This document shows, piece by piece, positions 25,845 through 34,521 of a DNA stretch of 64,000 nt. A program made the position numbers and the translations under genes. Positions within the stretch are counted from its first letter, which is position 1; each line of letters opens with the position of its first letter. Source of the DNA: DASCNA01 sp036011305 (GTDB lineage Bacteria > Verrucomicrobiota > Lentisphaeria > Victivallales > GWF2-38-69); contig DASCNA010000145.1 of assembly GCA_036011305.1 (NCBI GenBank), positions 21,435-85,434 of the forward strand, read 5' to 3'. Under the pieces are notes generated by a model. It did no database searches and was not told the DNA's origin. It saw only the letters and a list, made by a program, of their open reading frames with translations.

Positions 25845-25886
25845 ATTATAGATTTCGAGTTTATTTCAGAACACGAAACCTATAAT
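25845..25886. terminator. Imperfect inverted repeat between ybiT and the propeller gene
   Basis: ATTATAG-A-TTTCG pairs with CGAAA-C-CTATAAT (12 pairs, one A/C mismatch) around a 16-base loop, lying between two convergent genes. It may serve both strands. Its left arm repeats 14 bases of the hairpin at 22434-22447. Confidence 0.4.
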
Positions 25887-25907
25887 TAATATTGTAGTAC
25901 ATATACG

Positions 25908-27404
25908 TTATAGAATATTTTTTTTACTCTTTCTTATTTTTCTGCAACTCAAATTTTTAATAGGTTTCAAATATTTTAATGTCTCTTTTGACGCATAGTA
26001 TACTTCATGGCTTAAATCTCTGTTTCTACCAACTTTATCAGCTGTTGATATGAATGCCACGTGTGATGCATTATCAGCAATGTCCAATGCCATCCCGGAT
26101 GTGTATGGTGTACAATCTTCATCATTATAATCAATAAGATTTGATATGTCTCCATCAGAAAAATGGAGTACTTGAACTTCATCTTTTTCTACAGAAGGAC
26201 AATATGATTCTCCTTCTATGTATGCATCTGGGTTATTATATCCTTCACGAAACCGTACATCACGACGATAATATGCAAGCCAGTTACCATCTGTAGAAAT
26301 AGCAGGAGCTACACCTGTTGTCAGGGGTGTTTCTTCGGAGCCAACACCAGGTTGAATACCAAAAGTTATGATGTTATTTGTGCCGATGCTTGTTCCAAAT
26401 GGTTCATAAATATATGTGCCGGTATTTTCTGAACCCATGATAAATTCCGCATTTAATGCTATTCTTGAACCATCTGCTGTAATACTTGGTGGGGTATTAA
26501 GAACTGAACTCATGTTGAAGCTCTGTATATTGCCTGTATACGGATGTGCGACAATGAGGGGTTGTGTTGATAGTTCAGGTTTAGGCACTACTTTTAAAGT
26601 GTATTGTCCAGGTCTCTGTATATGCACTATATAGCAATAAACATTACAGGTTTGTGAAAGACTTCCTGCATTCCTCTCTGTTGTGTAAGCAGGCATTTCC
26701 AGGTTGCTGACGTTTAAACCTTCGATAATACCACCCGCATAAAATGCAATATGGCGGCCGTCACCGCTTATCATTAAACTCTGAATTCCATGACCAAAAG
26801 CGCTTTCTGCTGTGATTTCGAGAACTGAACCGCCGCGAACATTTTCTCTGTCTATATCTGCTATCATTAGACGTTGACGGGTTGCCCTCCAGTGATATTG
26901 TGTTGCGCCACTGTACACATAGTCTGTCAAAACATATGCAATCCGTTGACCGTTGCTGGATATACTTGGTTTACTGTTTACATATTTTCTCATACCAGGG
27001 CGGCCAATTCGTCCGGCTCCTTCAGCCTCATATGGAATCATATCGTTGACAACTAAACGGATCGTGCCAGAGTTGATATCATATATATAGATACCTGTTT
27101 TTCTCTCCTCTGTATAGAAAAATTGTGATGCAAAGATGATTTTTTGACCATCTCCGCTTATTTGTGAATAAGAAGCATCGAGAAAATGTTCATCTCCTCT
27201 GACATTTACTGATAATTTCTCTAATTCATCGTGATTATTTCTGTCATATAGCCATATAGAGTATCCTGGCCTCCCCGGTTCAATAGCCGATACATATACT
27301 ACTCTGGAACCATCATCACTGATAGATGGATGTAGATTGAGGGGCCAGACTTTATCATCCCTGTAAGTGCCTTCAGTTAGTTGCAATAAACTGTAATTCG
27401 CCAT
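25908..27404 (-). CDS. TolB-like PD40 beta-propeller protein, unknown function
   Basis: A 498-residue protein built from repeated PD40/WD40-like blades: SISDDGSRVVYVS, QISGDGQKIIFAS, SISSNGQRIAYVL, MISGDGRHIAFYA, SITADGSRIALNA, AISTDGNWLAYYR and DIADNASHVAFIS. This gives at least seven blades, a closed propeller. There is no signal peptide or TolB N-terminal domain, so it is not the Tol-Pal TolB; it looks cytoplasmic or exported by another route. The final residues are strongly basic (KNLSCRKIRKSKKNIL). The start ATG at 27404 is followed directly by the first blade. Codon use resembles the flanking helicase and ybiT genes. Likely a binding scaffold; partner unknown. Confidence 0.65.
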   Translation of the reverse strand: MANYSLLQLTEGTYRDDKVWPLNLHPSISDDGSRVVYVSAIEPGRPGYSIWLYDRNNHDELEKLSVNVRGDEHFLDASYSQISGDGQKIIFASQFFYTEERKTGIYIYDINSGTIRLVVNDMIPYEAEGAGRIGRPGMRKYVNSKPSISSNGQRIAYVLTDYVYSGATQYHWRATRQRLMIADIDRENVRGGSVLEITAESAFGHGIQSLMISGDGRHIAFYAGGIIEGLNVSNLEMPAYTTERNAGSLSQTCNVYCYIVHIQRPGQYTLKVVPKPELSTQPLIVAHPYTGNIQSFNMSSVLNTPPSITADGSRIALNAEFIMGSENTGTYIYEPFGTSIGTNNIITFGIQPGVGSEETPLTTGVAPAISTDGNWLAYYRRDVRFREGYNNPDAYIEGESYCPSVEKDEVQVLHFSDGDISNLIDYNDEDCTPYTSGMALDIADNASHVAFISTADKVGRNRDLSHEVYYASKETLKYLKPIKNLSCRKIRKSKKNIL

Positions 27405-27531
27405 TTTTTTTGATTTCCTTATAGTAAAAATATTTATAGTGATACTATCTTTAAATATTTTAAATCTAATGTCTTATTTTATCACTCGTAAGGTTCTAAA
27501 CTTTCTCAATTAATTTTTATCTAGTTGAGAT

Positions 27532-28908
27532 TTAATCATTAAGCATTGCAAGATATCTTTTACCTTTTATTATTCCTGTTTCTAGAATATTAAGGGCGCG
27601 TTTTGCTGATTTTCTTTTAATGGCTACAAAAGTTAAATAGTCCATTCTATCTATTTTCCCTACATCACTTCCGTTAATTCCATCTTTGGCTGTTAGTGTA
27701 CCTAAAATATCTCCGGCACTAATTTTAGTCTTTCTGCCACCGTTTATTGATAATGTCACCATTTCAGGTTCAAGATCAGGAGTTTCTATTGAATATTCAA
27801 AATCAGGATCTATTGGTTTAAAATCTGTATTACAGAAGATATTTATTTCATCTATTCTAAAGTCTTCACCAGGTTCCATTAAGGATAGTGCTAAACCTTC
27901 TCTTCCAGCTCGCCCAGTCCTGCCAATTCTATGAACATATATCTCTTTTTCAAATGGTAGATCATAATTTATAATAGCACCTAGATCGTTAATATCGATA
28001 CCACGGGCGGCCACATCTGTTGCTACAAGGACTCTGGTGCTTCCATTTGCAAAACGAATCAAAGCTACATCACGTTCTTTTTGTTCTAAGTCACCATGAA
28101 GAGCTAGTGAATGTAGTTTTGAGTGATTAAGCTCTTTCATTACTTTACGGCAGGTGTCCTTAGTGTTACAAAAAATAATTGTAGATTGAGGACGGTGACG
28201 ACAAAGAAGCGCTAATACTGCACTTACCTTTTTTTGTGAAGGAATTTTATAAAACAGTTGCTTAATAACGGTTTCACCATGTTGAGTTTCTACGGTTATT
28301 TCTACTGGATTAGTTAAAACTGATTTACTTAGTTTTTTGATTTCATCTGGAAATGTAGCAGAAAAACACAATGTCTGACGTTTAGAAGGGGCATAGCTGA
28401 TAATATTTTTAATCTGAGCACAAAATCCCATGTCAAGCATTCTATCAGCTTCATCAAGTACAACTGTTTTTACATTTTTAAGATCCAGAGAACCTCTTTG
28501 AAGAAAGCTGAGAATACGGCCTGGAGTGCCAACTATAATATGTGCCTGATGTTTAAGTGAGAGTTCCTGTTTATACATTGGAAGTCCACCTGTAAGTTTT
28601 AATAATTTAATATTGTGCTTAAAACGGGCAACGCGGCGAAGTTCACCGGCTACCTGTTCCGCTAACTCTCTTGTTGGGCACAGTACTAATGATTGAACCC
28701 GAAAAAGTTTTACATTTAAATTATGAAGAATTCCAATACCAAATGCTGCAGTTTTTCCACTTCCTGTCTTTGCCTGTGCCAAAACATCATTTCCGTTTAG
28801 TATTGGTGGGATGCTTTTCTCTTGAACAGGAGTCATTACTTTATAGTTTAAATCATTTAAGTTATCCAACATCTCTTTTGCAAGAGAGAGTGAGGTAAAA
28901 GAACTCAT
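27532..28908 (-). CDS. dbpA: DEAD-box ATP-dependent RNA helicase DbpA
   Basis: RNA helicase activated by 23S rRNA hairpin 92 and used in large-subunit assembly. Motifs: TPVQEKSIPP (Q motif), AKTGSGKT, PTRELAEQ, TPGRIL, VLDEADRMLDMGF, SATF, ARGIDINDL and HRIGRTGRAG. The last ~75 residues are the DbpA-specific RNA-binding domain (TKISAGDILGTLTA...IGKI-type core, ending KGKRYLAML). I place the start at ATG 28908 (MSSFTSLSL), with AGGA seven bases upstream; an in-frame ATG at 28923 adds five residues. It stands alone, convergent with nothing close by. A 6-bp stem (AGGTTA/TAACCT) can form in its leader near 28945-28998. Confidence 0.93.
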   Translation of the reverse strand: MSSFTSLSLAKEMLDNLNDLNYKVMTPVQEKSIPPILNGNDVLAQAKTGSGKTAAFGIGILHNLNVKLFRVQSLVLCPTRELAEQVAGELRRVARFKHNIKLLKLTGGLPMYKQELSLKHQAHIIVGTPGRILSFLQRGSLDLKNVKTVVLDEADRMLDMGFCAQIKNIISYAPSKRQTLCFSATFPDEIKKLSKSVLTNPVEITVETQHGETVIKQLFYKIPSQKKVSAVLALLCRHRPQSTIIFCNTKDTCRKVMKELNHSKLHSLALHGDLEQKERDVALIRFANGSTRVLVATDVAARGIDINDLGAIINYDLPFEKEIYVHRIGRTGRAGREGLALSLMEPGEDFRIDEINIFCNTDFKPIDPDFEYSIETPDLEPEMVTLSINGGRKTKISAGDILGTLTAKDGINGSDVGKIDRMDYLTFVAIKRKSAKRALNILETGIIKGKRYLAMLND

Positions 28909-29031
28909 ATTAATTCCTGACATAAATTATGTTGTTTAAATTTTAGGTTAATATATAATGCCATCTTAATATGCTTAAGTTTATTTATAAGAATAACCTA
29001 GTTTATTGATAGACTTTGAAATATAAGATCT

Positions 29032-29775
29032 CTAATTAATCATTTTGATAATATTTTCATCATGACTTGGTTCAATAGTTTTATCTGGTTCTACTACTAA
29101 AAACATATTGTTATCCCAATTACCATTCATCATTCTTAGAATAATTTTTGTATTTCCCGGGTATTCTTCATATTTCCATCCTTTTTCTTCTGATTCCTGT
29201 TTTGTGTGATTTTTATGAAAGGAATCATCGCATACATTTGTTTTGATGAAAGTCATTTTAGTATAATTACTAAGTCCTTCGCCAAGTGTTTCTATTATAT
29301 ACTTGGCATTCTCTTCGCCATATTCCTTAACATATTCCTCATATGTTTTTATACCAATTTGTGTCGTTGTACTGTCAGGGTTTAATAAGTTATCTTTAGC
29401 GCATTCGACCCAACCGACAGATTGGTAGAAGGCACCTGGATTATTATCAAAATAATTCCTGTATTTTTCTTTCGATCCCATCAGAAGTGTTATACAGTCA
29501 TGTGCCCGTGGGATAACTAAAGGAAGAGGTGAGTGTAGTCCTCTGATACCGTTATTGCAAAGGCCGTAGCCGAGCAGAATCGCATCATATTTTTTTGTAT
29601 CAATTTTATCAATTTCTTCTTGCAAACTTTTGGACATTTTGAGCTCACCAATGTCATGCAGTCCTTGTTCTAGAATTCTTACTTCTACGATATTTTTAGA
29701 AATTGCAGCACAGGAGTAACATTCTCGGTATAATACAGAGCAGGCAATTAATAAATAATGTTTTTGATGCTCCAT
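29032..29775 (-). CDS. DUF1638 domain protein
   Basis: A 247-residue soluble protein with the DUF1638 pattern: an N-terminal ACSVLYRE, LEQGLHDI, ILLGYGLCNNGIRGL, IPRAHDCITLLMGS, YFDNNPGAFYQSVGW. Conserved Cys and His residues (AC, GLC, AHDC) suggest metal or cofactor binding. The family has no established activity to my knowledge; in anaerobes it is often found near corrinoid methyltransferase genes, but none is visible here. A GGAG ribosome site (CACAGGAGAATCTT) precedes the ATG. The upstream 250 bases hold a decayed gene fragment instead of an intact operon partner. Confidence 0.8.
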   Translation of the reverse strand: MEHQKHYLLIACSVLYRECYSCAAISKNIVEVRILEQGLHDIGELKMSKSLQEEIDKIDTKKYDAILLGYGLCNNGIRGLHSPLPLVIPRAHDCITLLMGSKEKYRNYFDNNPGAFYQSVGWVECAKDNLLNPDSTTTQIGIKTYEEYVKEYGEENAKYIIETLGEGLSNYTKMTFIKTNVCDDSFHKNHTKQESEEKGWKYEEYPGNTKIILRMMNGNWDNNMFLVVEPDKTIEPSHDENIIKMIN

Positions 29776-29891
29776 TAAGATTCTCCTGTGCCAAGTTTTC
29801 TAACGCATGTATTTGCAATACAATACTATCTAAAATGACTAATTTATATTACTTTAACTGGTTATGGACAAATATATTTATTTTTTATTAC

Positions 29892-30024
29892 ATTCAATTT
29901 CCTCCATCATATTTTACAAATTTCAATAAGCAATATTATTATTTATAGCTTAAACTGACTATTTAAAAAGTTTAGATAATTTAGATAAATCGGAAATACC
30001 GGATACTACATTGTCAGCACTCAA
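29892..30024. repeat. Direct repeat copy A (diverged)
   Basis: About 130 bases aligning with 31738-31873 at roughly three-quarters identity by eye (for example caatttcctc-catcatattttac against caatttcctc-tatcatattttac). The repeat covers the 3' end of the gene at 31805, its stop region and the first bases of a following minus-strand frame. The interval between the copies holds the ankyrin and membrane-protein genes. Confidence 0.65.
29959..30024 (-). pseudogene. C-terminal fragment of a duplicate of the 31805-32674 gene
   Basis: Translates as LSADNVVSGISDLSKLSKLFK-stop in pieces matching the last 20 residues of the downstream protein (GADYVLSGTSNLQKLSNLIK). An in-frame TAA lies immediately upstream and no further similarity is visible, so only the tail of the duplicate survives. 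Confidence 0.6.
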
Positions 30025-30109
30025 TTAAGTGGCATTTTTTAATTCCCGGGGTTATAAATATCCTATATAAGCCTGTATCAAGTTATAAAGAATTAAAACA
30101 GACTGAAAT

Positions 30110-30817
30110 ATGAATAATTGTAAGATTGCTTTTATTAACTTAAAATATATTCTAACCTGTATTTTATTTGTCTTTTTTACGTTGACTTTCTCAGGCTGTT
30201 CTGACCCTGATACTAGTTCTTTTATGAAAGCTGCACATGATGGCAATATTGTTGAGATTAAACAGTACATTTCTTCTGGAACAGATATAAACCGGAAGGA
30301 TACTGAAGGTAATACCGCATTAATATACGCACTTAGCAGGGGATTAAATATATATGGGCAGAAATCAAATGATATTAATGTAATTAAATATTTGATAAAT
30401 AATGGATCAAATGTTAATCTTGCTAATAATCTTGGCAATACTCCATTAATGTATGCAGCAATAATAGGGAATAAAAAAGCTCTATTACTGCTTGTTGAAA
30501 AAGGAGCTGATATACATTTAAAGAATAATAACGGTAATACCGCTTTGTTTTTAGCTTCAGCTGCAGGACAAACACATGATGCTGTTTTACCTCTTTTAAA
30601 GTTAAAAGCTGATATTAATGCAAAAGATAATGCTGGATTAACCCCCTATACCGCAGCAGTTTATTGGAGGGAACTTAATACAATTAAAGAAATTAAAAAT
30701 CATACTAAGCAAAATAATATATATTTAGAAACAAGTGAGTATGATTATTATCCAACGAAGACATATGGATTATTTGAAAACTCAACAAGCAACTCGGATT
30801 ATTCAATGTCCAGATAA
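30110..30817 (+). CDS. Ankyrin-repeat lipoprotein
   Basis: A 235-residue protein with a lipoprotein signal: a basic start, hydrophobic stretch (ILTCILFVFFTLT) and FSGC, with Cys about residue 30 as the lipidation site. The rest is four ankyrin repeats (FMKAAHDGNIVEIKQYIS, TALIYALSRG, TPLMYAAIIGNKKALLLLVEKGAD, TALFLASAAG), then a Tyr/Ser/Asn-rich tail. Probably anchored to a membrane and facing the periplasm, binding a protein partner. The ribosome site is poor. The next gene starts 21 bases downstream, so the two form a pair set between the two direct-repeat copies. Confidence 0.8.
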   Translation: MNNCKIAFINLKYILTCILFVFFTLTFSGCSDPDTSSFMKAAHDGNIVEIKQYISSGTDINRKDTEGNTALIYALSRGLNIYGQKSNDINVIKYLINNGSNVNLANNLGNTPLMYAAIIGNKKALLLLVEKGADIHLKNNNGNTALFLASAAGQTHDAVLPLLKLKADINAKDNAGLTPYTAAVYWRELNTIKEIKNHTKQNNIYLETSEYDYYPTKTYGLFENSTSNSDYSMSR

Positions 30818-30838
30818 TTATCACTTAAACCATTAATT

Positions 30839-31609
30839 ATGTCAAAAATTATGTCAAAAAGAATTATTTTATATCTTATATTCTTAGTTGTTACTTTACT
30901 TTATTTTATACTAACACACTATATTGCGCTGTTTGCACATGAGTGGACAAATGGCACAGTAGCATGGATCTTCGGGTACAAGAGCAATCCATTTAATATC
31001 TATTATGGTATCGACAAATGGAAGGATCTTATAATATTTCCAAATGTAGATGAAGCTGTTAATTATCTTGGCATAAGTTTTTCAGGTCATCCGTATATTG
31101 CCGGTATTATAGCTATAACTCCTCCTGTCATTACGAATGGAGGGTTATTTCTGGTATTCTCATATTTATCATCATTCAAATCACTGCAGAAGCGTCCATG
31201 GCTTTATTATTTTATTTTCTGGCTTGTAATAATGAACCTTGGAAACTGGTTAGATTATATTCCTGTAAGGACTTTTTCAACCCATGCTGATATAGGAAAT
31301 TTTATTAAAGGGTTCGGTATATCTCCATGGTGGGTGTACATAATAGGAACATACATATTAATATTCTTTTTATGGCATTTTTTTAAAATTCAAATACCAA
31401 GAGCATATGAAATAATGAACATAAACAGTACTGCAGGACGTGCAATTCTTCTGTTTATTGTATTAGTTACACTGTTCTACTTTTTTGGAGGCACAGGAAG
31501 GAGTGCTGTTAAATTTAACTATACATGCAATGTCATATCATATTCATTCATAGCAGCCATACCTCTTATGATGTTTTTTCTATGGCCGAGTAAAAAATAT
31601 CATCTCTAG
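30839..31609 (+). CDS. Multi-pass membrane protein, possibly an inactive M50-like peptidase relative
   Basis: A 256-residue protein with about six hydrophobic segments. The first segment is followed by FAHEWTNGTVAWIFGYKSNP, which resembles the HExxH helix of membrane metalloproteases but with Asn in place of the second histidine, so catalysis by the usual route is unlikely. A later NWLDYIPVRTF segment resembles the part of such proteins that supplies the third ligand (NxxxD-type). Two ATGs are available (30839 and 30851). It forms a pair with the ankyrin lipoprotein. The peptidase link is a weak inference; the membrane topology is clear. Confidence 0.6.
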   Translation: MSKIMSKRIILYLIFLVVTLLYFILTHYIALFAHEWTNGTVAWIFGYKSNPFNIYYGIDKWKDLIIFPNVDEAVNYLGISFSGHPYIAGIIAITPPVITNGGLFLVFSYLSSFKSLQKRPWLYYFIFWLVIMNLGNWLDYIPVRTFSTHADIGNFIKGFGISPWWVYIIGTYILIFFLWHFFKIQIPRAYEIMNINSTAGRAILLFIVLVTLFYFFGGTGRSAVKFNYTCNVISYSFIAAIPLMMFFLWPSKKYHL

Positions 31610-31733
31610 ACTGATATGACACAGTACCAGGGCCAAATATTTTTCTTTTGAAAATTACTTTTGGAGCAGCAGAATGCACAATATTAATTTCATAAATACA
31701 ATGTTCAGTGCCACCGCTAAGTGTTACTGCCAA
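31566..31733 (-). pseudogene. Possible gene remnant antisense to the membrane protein 3' end
   Basis: A 55-codon frame beginning TTG at 31733 reads like a normal protein (LSGGTEHCIYEINIVHS and KVIFKRKIFGPGTVSY) but has no ATG and is cut off by a stop that overlaps the convergent membrane-protein gene by 44 bases. Just upstream, ATGATAGAGGAAATT starts a different frame (MIEEIELNW) that stops after ten codons; the same start (MMEEIE) is preserved in repeat copy A. A frameshifted and truncated gene is the simplest reading. I do not recognise the family. Confidence 0.3.
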
Positions 31734-31737
31734 TTTA

Positions 31738-31873
31738 ATTCAATTTCCTCTATCATATTTTACTAATTTCAATAATCAACATTATTATATATAGCTTAGG
31801 CTAACTACTTAATAAGGTTAGATAATTTCTGTAAATTAGATGTGCCGGATAATACATAATCTGCACCCATATT
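31738..31873. repeat. Direct repeat copy B
   Basis: Counterpart of 29892-30024. It contains the intact 3' end of the 31805-32674 gene and the spacer after its stop codon. The two copies are about 1.85 kb apart and in the same orientation. Confidence 0.65.
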
Positions 31874-32674
31874 TTTTAAATCATCAGCTAAGGATTGAAA
31901 TGATAAGTCATTGAAAGATAAAGAGTTTATATTAACATTACTTTTATAATTTATTTGGTTTAATGCTGTTTTTAATGCTTCTTTGGCTACTTTGGCAGAC
32001 ACAGGGTAGACTATGCCAATTACATGAGCATGATAACCATGTTGTATTAATTTATCTGCTATCATACGCGATTGATTAATTTCACCTGGGGCATCAAAAA
32101 TCAAAAAAACATTTTTAATATGCGGATATTTCTTAAGAATTCTTTCAACATGAGAAAATTTGTTATAGCCGTTTTCTCTTGTGTGTCCTAAAGTATCAAA
32201 CAGAAGATTTCTGGCTTCTATTAAACTGTGATTAGCTTTCATCACTTTTTCAATATACTCTGGATAATCAATAGAAATCGTGTAGGAGATATCTGTATGA
32301 AACAGATCTAAAAGAATTTGACCGGCAGAAGATATTACCACCTGTTTTGATAAAATTTCCTTCAACTTAATTGCTTCTGTATTTAATATATCAATATTTT
32401 CAATTGGTTCATTAGGGTATGACTGATTGTACTTTTGAATTTTTTCTAGTGCTGATATACCTGAATTTTTTTGGATAACGCTATACAGTTTTTCGATAAA
32501 AGATGAGTTTCTATTTGGATAAGCTTTCATAACTACGGCTGCCAGAGAGGCATTAACCATAGGCATAAAATCACGTAGAATACCATTGAGCATTGTGAAT
32601 AAAACCGTATCTGATTGAGTCCTCAAAACAGCTTCATCTGTATCTCTTTTAGATAGATTTTGTTTGTAAATCAT
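31805..32674 (-). CDS. Protein of unknown function, faint zeta-toxin-like C-terminal half
   Basis: About 289 residues, soluble, no signal peptide. The N-terminal half is helical with no motif I recognise. The C-terminal half (ARNLLFDTLGHT, NVFLIFDAPGEINQSRMIADKLIQHGYHAHVIGIVYPVSAKVAKEAL, split here for description) has the rhythm of zeta-toxin/kinase folds: a FD-x strand, then GYxxxVIxxxxP. There is no Walker A lysine (the matching spot reads ISSAGQILLD), so kinase activity is doubtful. ATG 32674 has GGGTG six bases upstream; GTG 32683 is an alternative. It directly follows the ABC membrane-domain gene and is probably co-transcribed with it. The C-terminus was duplicated to 29959. Confidence 0.45.
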   Translation of the reverse strand: MIYKQNLSKRDTDEAVLRTQSDTVLFTMLNGILRDFMPMVNASLAAVVMKAYPNRNSSFIEKLYSVIQKNSGISALEKIQKYNQSYPNEPIENIDILNTEAIKLKEILSKQVVISSAGQILLDLFHTDISYTISIDYPEYIEKVMKANHSLIEARNLLFDTLGHTRENGYNKFSHVERILKKYPHIKNVFLIFDAPGEINQSRMIADKLIQHGYHAHVIGIVYPVSAKVAKEALKTALNQINYKSNVNINSLSFNDLSFQSLADDLKNMGADYVLSGTSNLQKLSNLIK

Positions 32675-32687
32675 AGTTTTCACCCAT

Positions 32688-33530
32688 TTACTCTACTAAT
32701 CTTTTTGATATTTCTTTCAGTCTTATTAGCTGTTGAATATAAAGTGGAAAAGTCACCACTTTTTCAATGTATTCAAAAACATACATTAAGACAGAAAATA
32801 CAAGGCCGTATTTTAATACTCCGCTTTTAATGACTGTAATTGGAGCGTAAATGAATAAGGCGATGACGCCTATCCATATAAGTAAATAATTTACAGTTTC
32901 TAAATCAGAAAGTTTAATATTCCATTTCATTAATGACTTATAATAATTCCTAACAATACCAATATTTCTCTTTTCCAGTATTTCTACTTGTTTTTCAAGT
33001 TGATTGTTATAGTTCTTATTAAATCTATAATTTAATTTTCCACTTGAAGCATATATGATAAAAATGAGCAGTAAAATACCTATGCAGGCATAAAAAACAT
33101 TAATATTCAAAGTCGATATTATAACTATTATACCGATCAGAGAAACAATTGCATCAATAACTTCCGGCATGGAATTTTCTAAAAATTCAACAAATTCTGT
33201 GAGTAAACTTGATCGAGCTGAAATTTTGGAAATAGAACTCCCTTTTTTCTGTTCGTTTTCCACCATTTCAGGAGAAATCAGACAGTAAATACCAGAATAA
33301 ATTCTGGTGTCGTAAAATCTTCTGGCACTGCCTACAGTTAACGATAATACACCCAAGACAGCCAAATAAATAATACCGTTATATTTATTTTCAAGTAAAT
33401 CATTGATAGCTAAACCAATGAAAAGAGGAAACAGAACACTTAATAACGATTCAAGAACTACAATAGCAAAAGTAAAAGAGATTCGCCATTTAAATCTAAT
33501 GATCAGGTTTCTTATAGATATATTATGCAT
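32688..33530 (-). CDS. ABC exporter-type six-TM domain without an ATPase
   Basis: A 280-residue protein with the six membrane segments and long helical loops of a type-1 ABC exporter membrane domain (start ISIRNLIIRFKWRISFTFA, IYLAVLGVLSLTVGSARRFYDTRIY, coupling-helix region RSSLLTEFVEFLENSMPEV). It ends right after segment 6 with LKEISKRLVE, where a nucleotide-binding domain would normally begin, and no ATP-binding gene is adjacent. Stand-alone six-TM proteins of this type exist as a family in other bacteria. The following gene starts within about 14 bases of its stop, so they form a pair of unknown role. Confidence 0.75.
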   Translation of the reverse strand: MHNISIRNLIIRFKWRISFTFAIVVLESLLSVLFPLFIGLAINDLLENKYNGIIYLAVLGVLSLTVGSARRFYDTRIYSGIYCLISPEMVENEQKKGSSISKISARSSLLTEFVEFLENSMPEVIDAIVSLIGIIVIISTLNINVFYACIGILLLIFIIYASSGKLNYRFNKNYNNQLEKQVEILEKRNIGIVRNYYKSLMKWNIKLSDLETVNYLLIWIGVIALFIYAPITVIKSGVLKYGLVFSVLMYVFEYIEKVVTFPLYIQQLIRLKEISKRLVE

Positions 33531-33660
33531 ATTTAATTCTTCAAACGAATAGGTAACTTTGATTTATGTTTTAAATTTAAGTTAACAACTGATATTTACA
33601 CATAAATTTTACAATTTTGTATAAGAATTTATTTATTGCATAGTTATTTTTTCCATTTTA

Positions 33661-34452
33661 TTATAAACATATCTTCAAGGGAACTTGTTTTTCAGTTCTT
33701 AGTTTTTCCAAATCCTCTCGAAGTTCTATCCAGTATGGATGCTGTGGCAAGAATGCAGCAGCTTCAATCCTTTCTTTTAATTCAGGAAAATGTGATTGCA
33801 AAATAGCTTGGGTATTTAGCCAATTTAAATCTGAATGCCCAATCATGCTGAGGCTGTAAATCCATATTGCATTAGAGTGTGGTGTCAGAATGTTGATAAG
33901 AGATTTAATATCGGTGATATAAGGAAAAACCGGGCAGATCATAGCATAAGTATCAATACCTGCTTCTTTTAATTTACTAAGGGCTGTAAGTCTGGCATTA
34001 TTGCAGATCGTATTGCCCTCAAAAATGGGGCGTGTTTCTTCATTGAAAGCAAAAGAAATACCGACTGAAGCGTTTTTCATTTTTTTTAACAAGTCTATGT
34101 CGCGAACAATTAAATCCGACTTAGTAAGTATTGTTACAGAAAATCCTTTTTCCAAAAGCAATTCCAGTACACGACGGGTTTGATTGTATGTTATCTCTGA
34201 TTGTTGATATGAATCTGCATTCCAACCGATATATATATTTTGTGGTGGAATTTCTGCAAGTTCATGGTTCAGTTGTTCTACTATATCACGGTGTATTTGG
34301 ATTTCATTAGACCAGTCAGTCTCAGCCTGGTTCAATGCATAACAGTAGTGACAGTTGTGCGTACAACCTATATAAGGGTCTAATTGAAATTCAAAATCTT
34401 CAAGAGTGCAGGGTGTTAATAAGGGACGATGTGAGCATATTGATACTTTCAT
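33661..34452 (-). CDS. Radical SAM protein, SPL-like
   Basis: A 263-residue radical SAM enzyme of the spore-photoproduct-lyase-like family. The [4Fe-4S]/SAM motif CTHNCHYC is near residue 29, preceded by DPYIGC and followed by NADSYQQSE and LTKSDLIVRD, both typical of the SPL-like group, then GISFAFNEE. I moved the start to ATG 34452 (MKVSICSH), which has AAGGAG eight bases upstream; an in-frame ATG at 34491 lacks a ribosome site. The absence of the extra SplB C-terminal domain argues against a true photoproduct lyase; the substrate is unknown. It uses more CGT arginine codons than the genes around it. Confidence 0.82.
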   Translation of the reverse strand: MKVSICSHRPLLTPCTLEDFEFQLDPYIGCTHNCHYCYALNQAETDWSNEIQIHRDIVEQLNHELAEIPPQNIYIGWNADSYQQSEITYNQTRRVLELLLEKGFSVTILTKSDLIVRDIDLLKKMKNASVGISFAFNEETRPIFEGNTICNNARLTALSKLKEAGIDTYAMICPVFPYITDIKSLINILTPHSNAIWIYSLSMIGHSDLNWLNTQAILQSHFPELKERIEAAAFLPQHPYWIELREDLEKLRTEKQVPLKICL

Positions 34453-34521
34453 AAACTTAACTCCTTTTTCAACAGTGGATATATGAAACATTATATTGAA
34501 ATTATTAGCTGGCTAATTTCA

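Noticed and set aside
29703..29948. 81-codon + strand frame
   Set aside because: Overlaps the start of the DUF1638 gene in antisense and covers repeat copy A; low-complexity translation.
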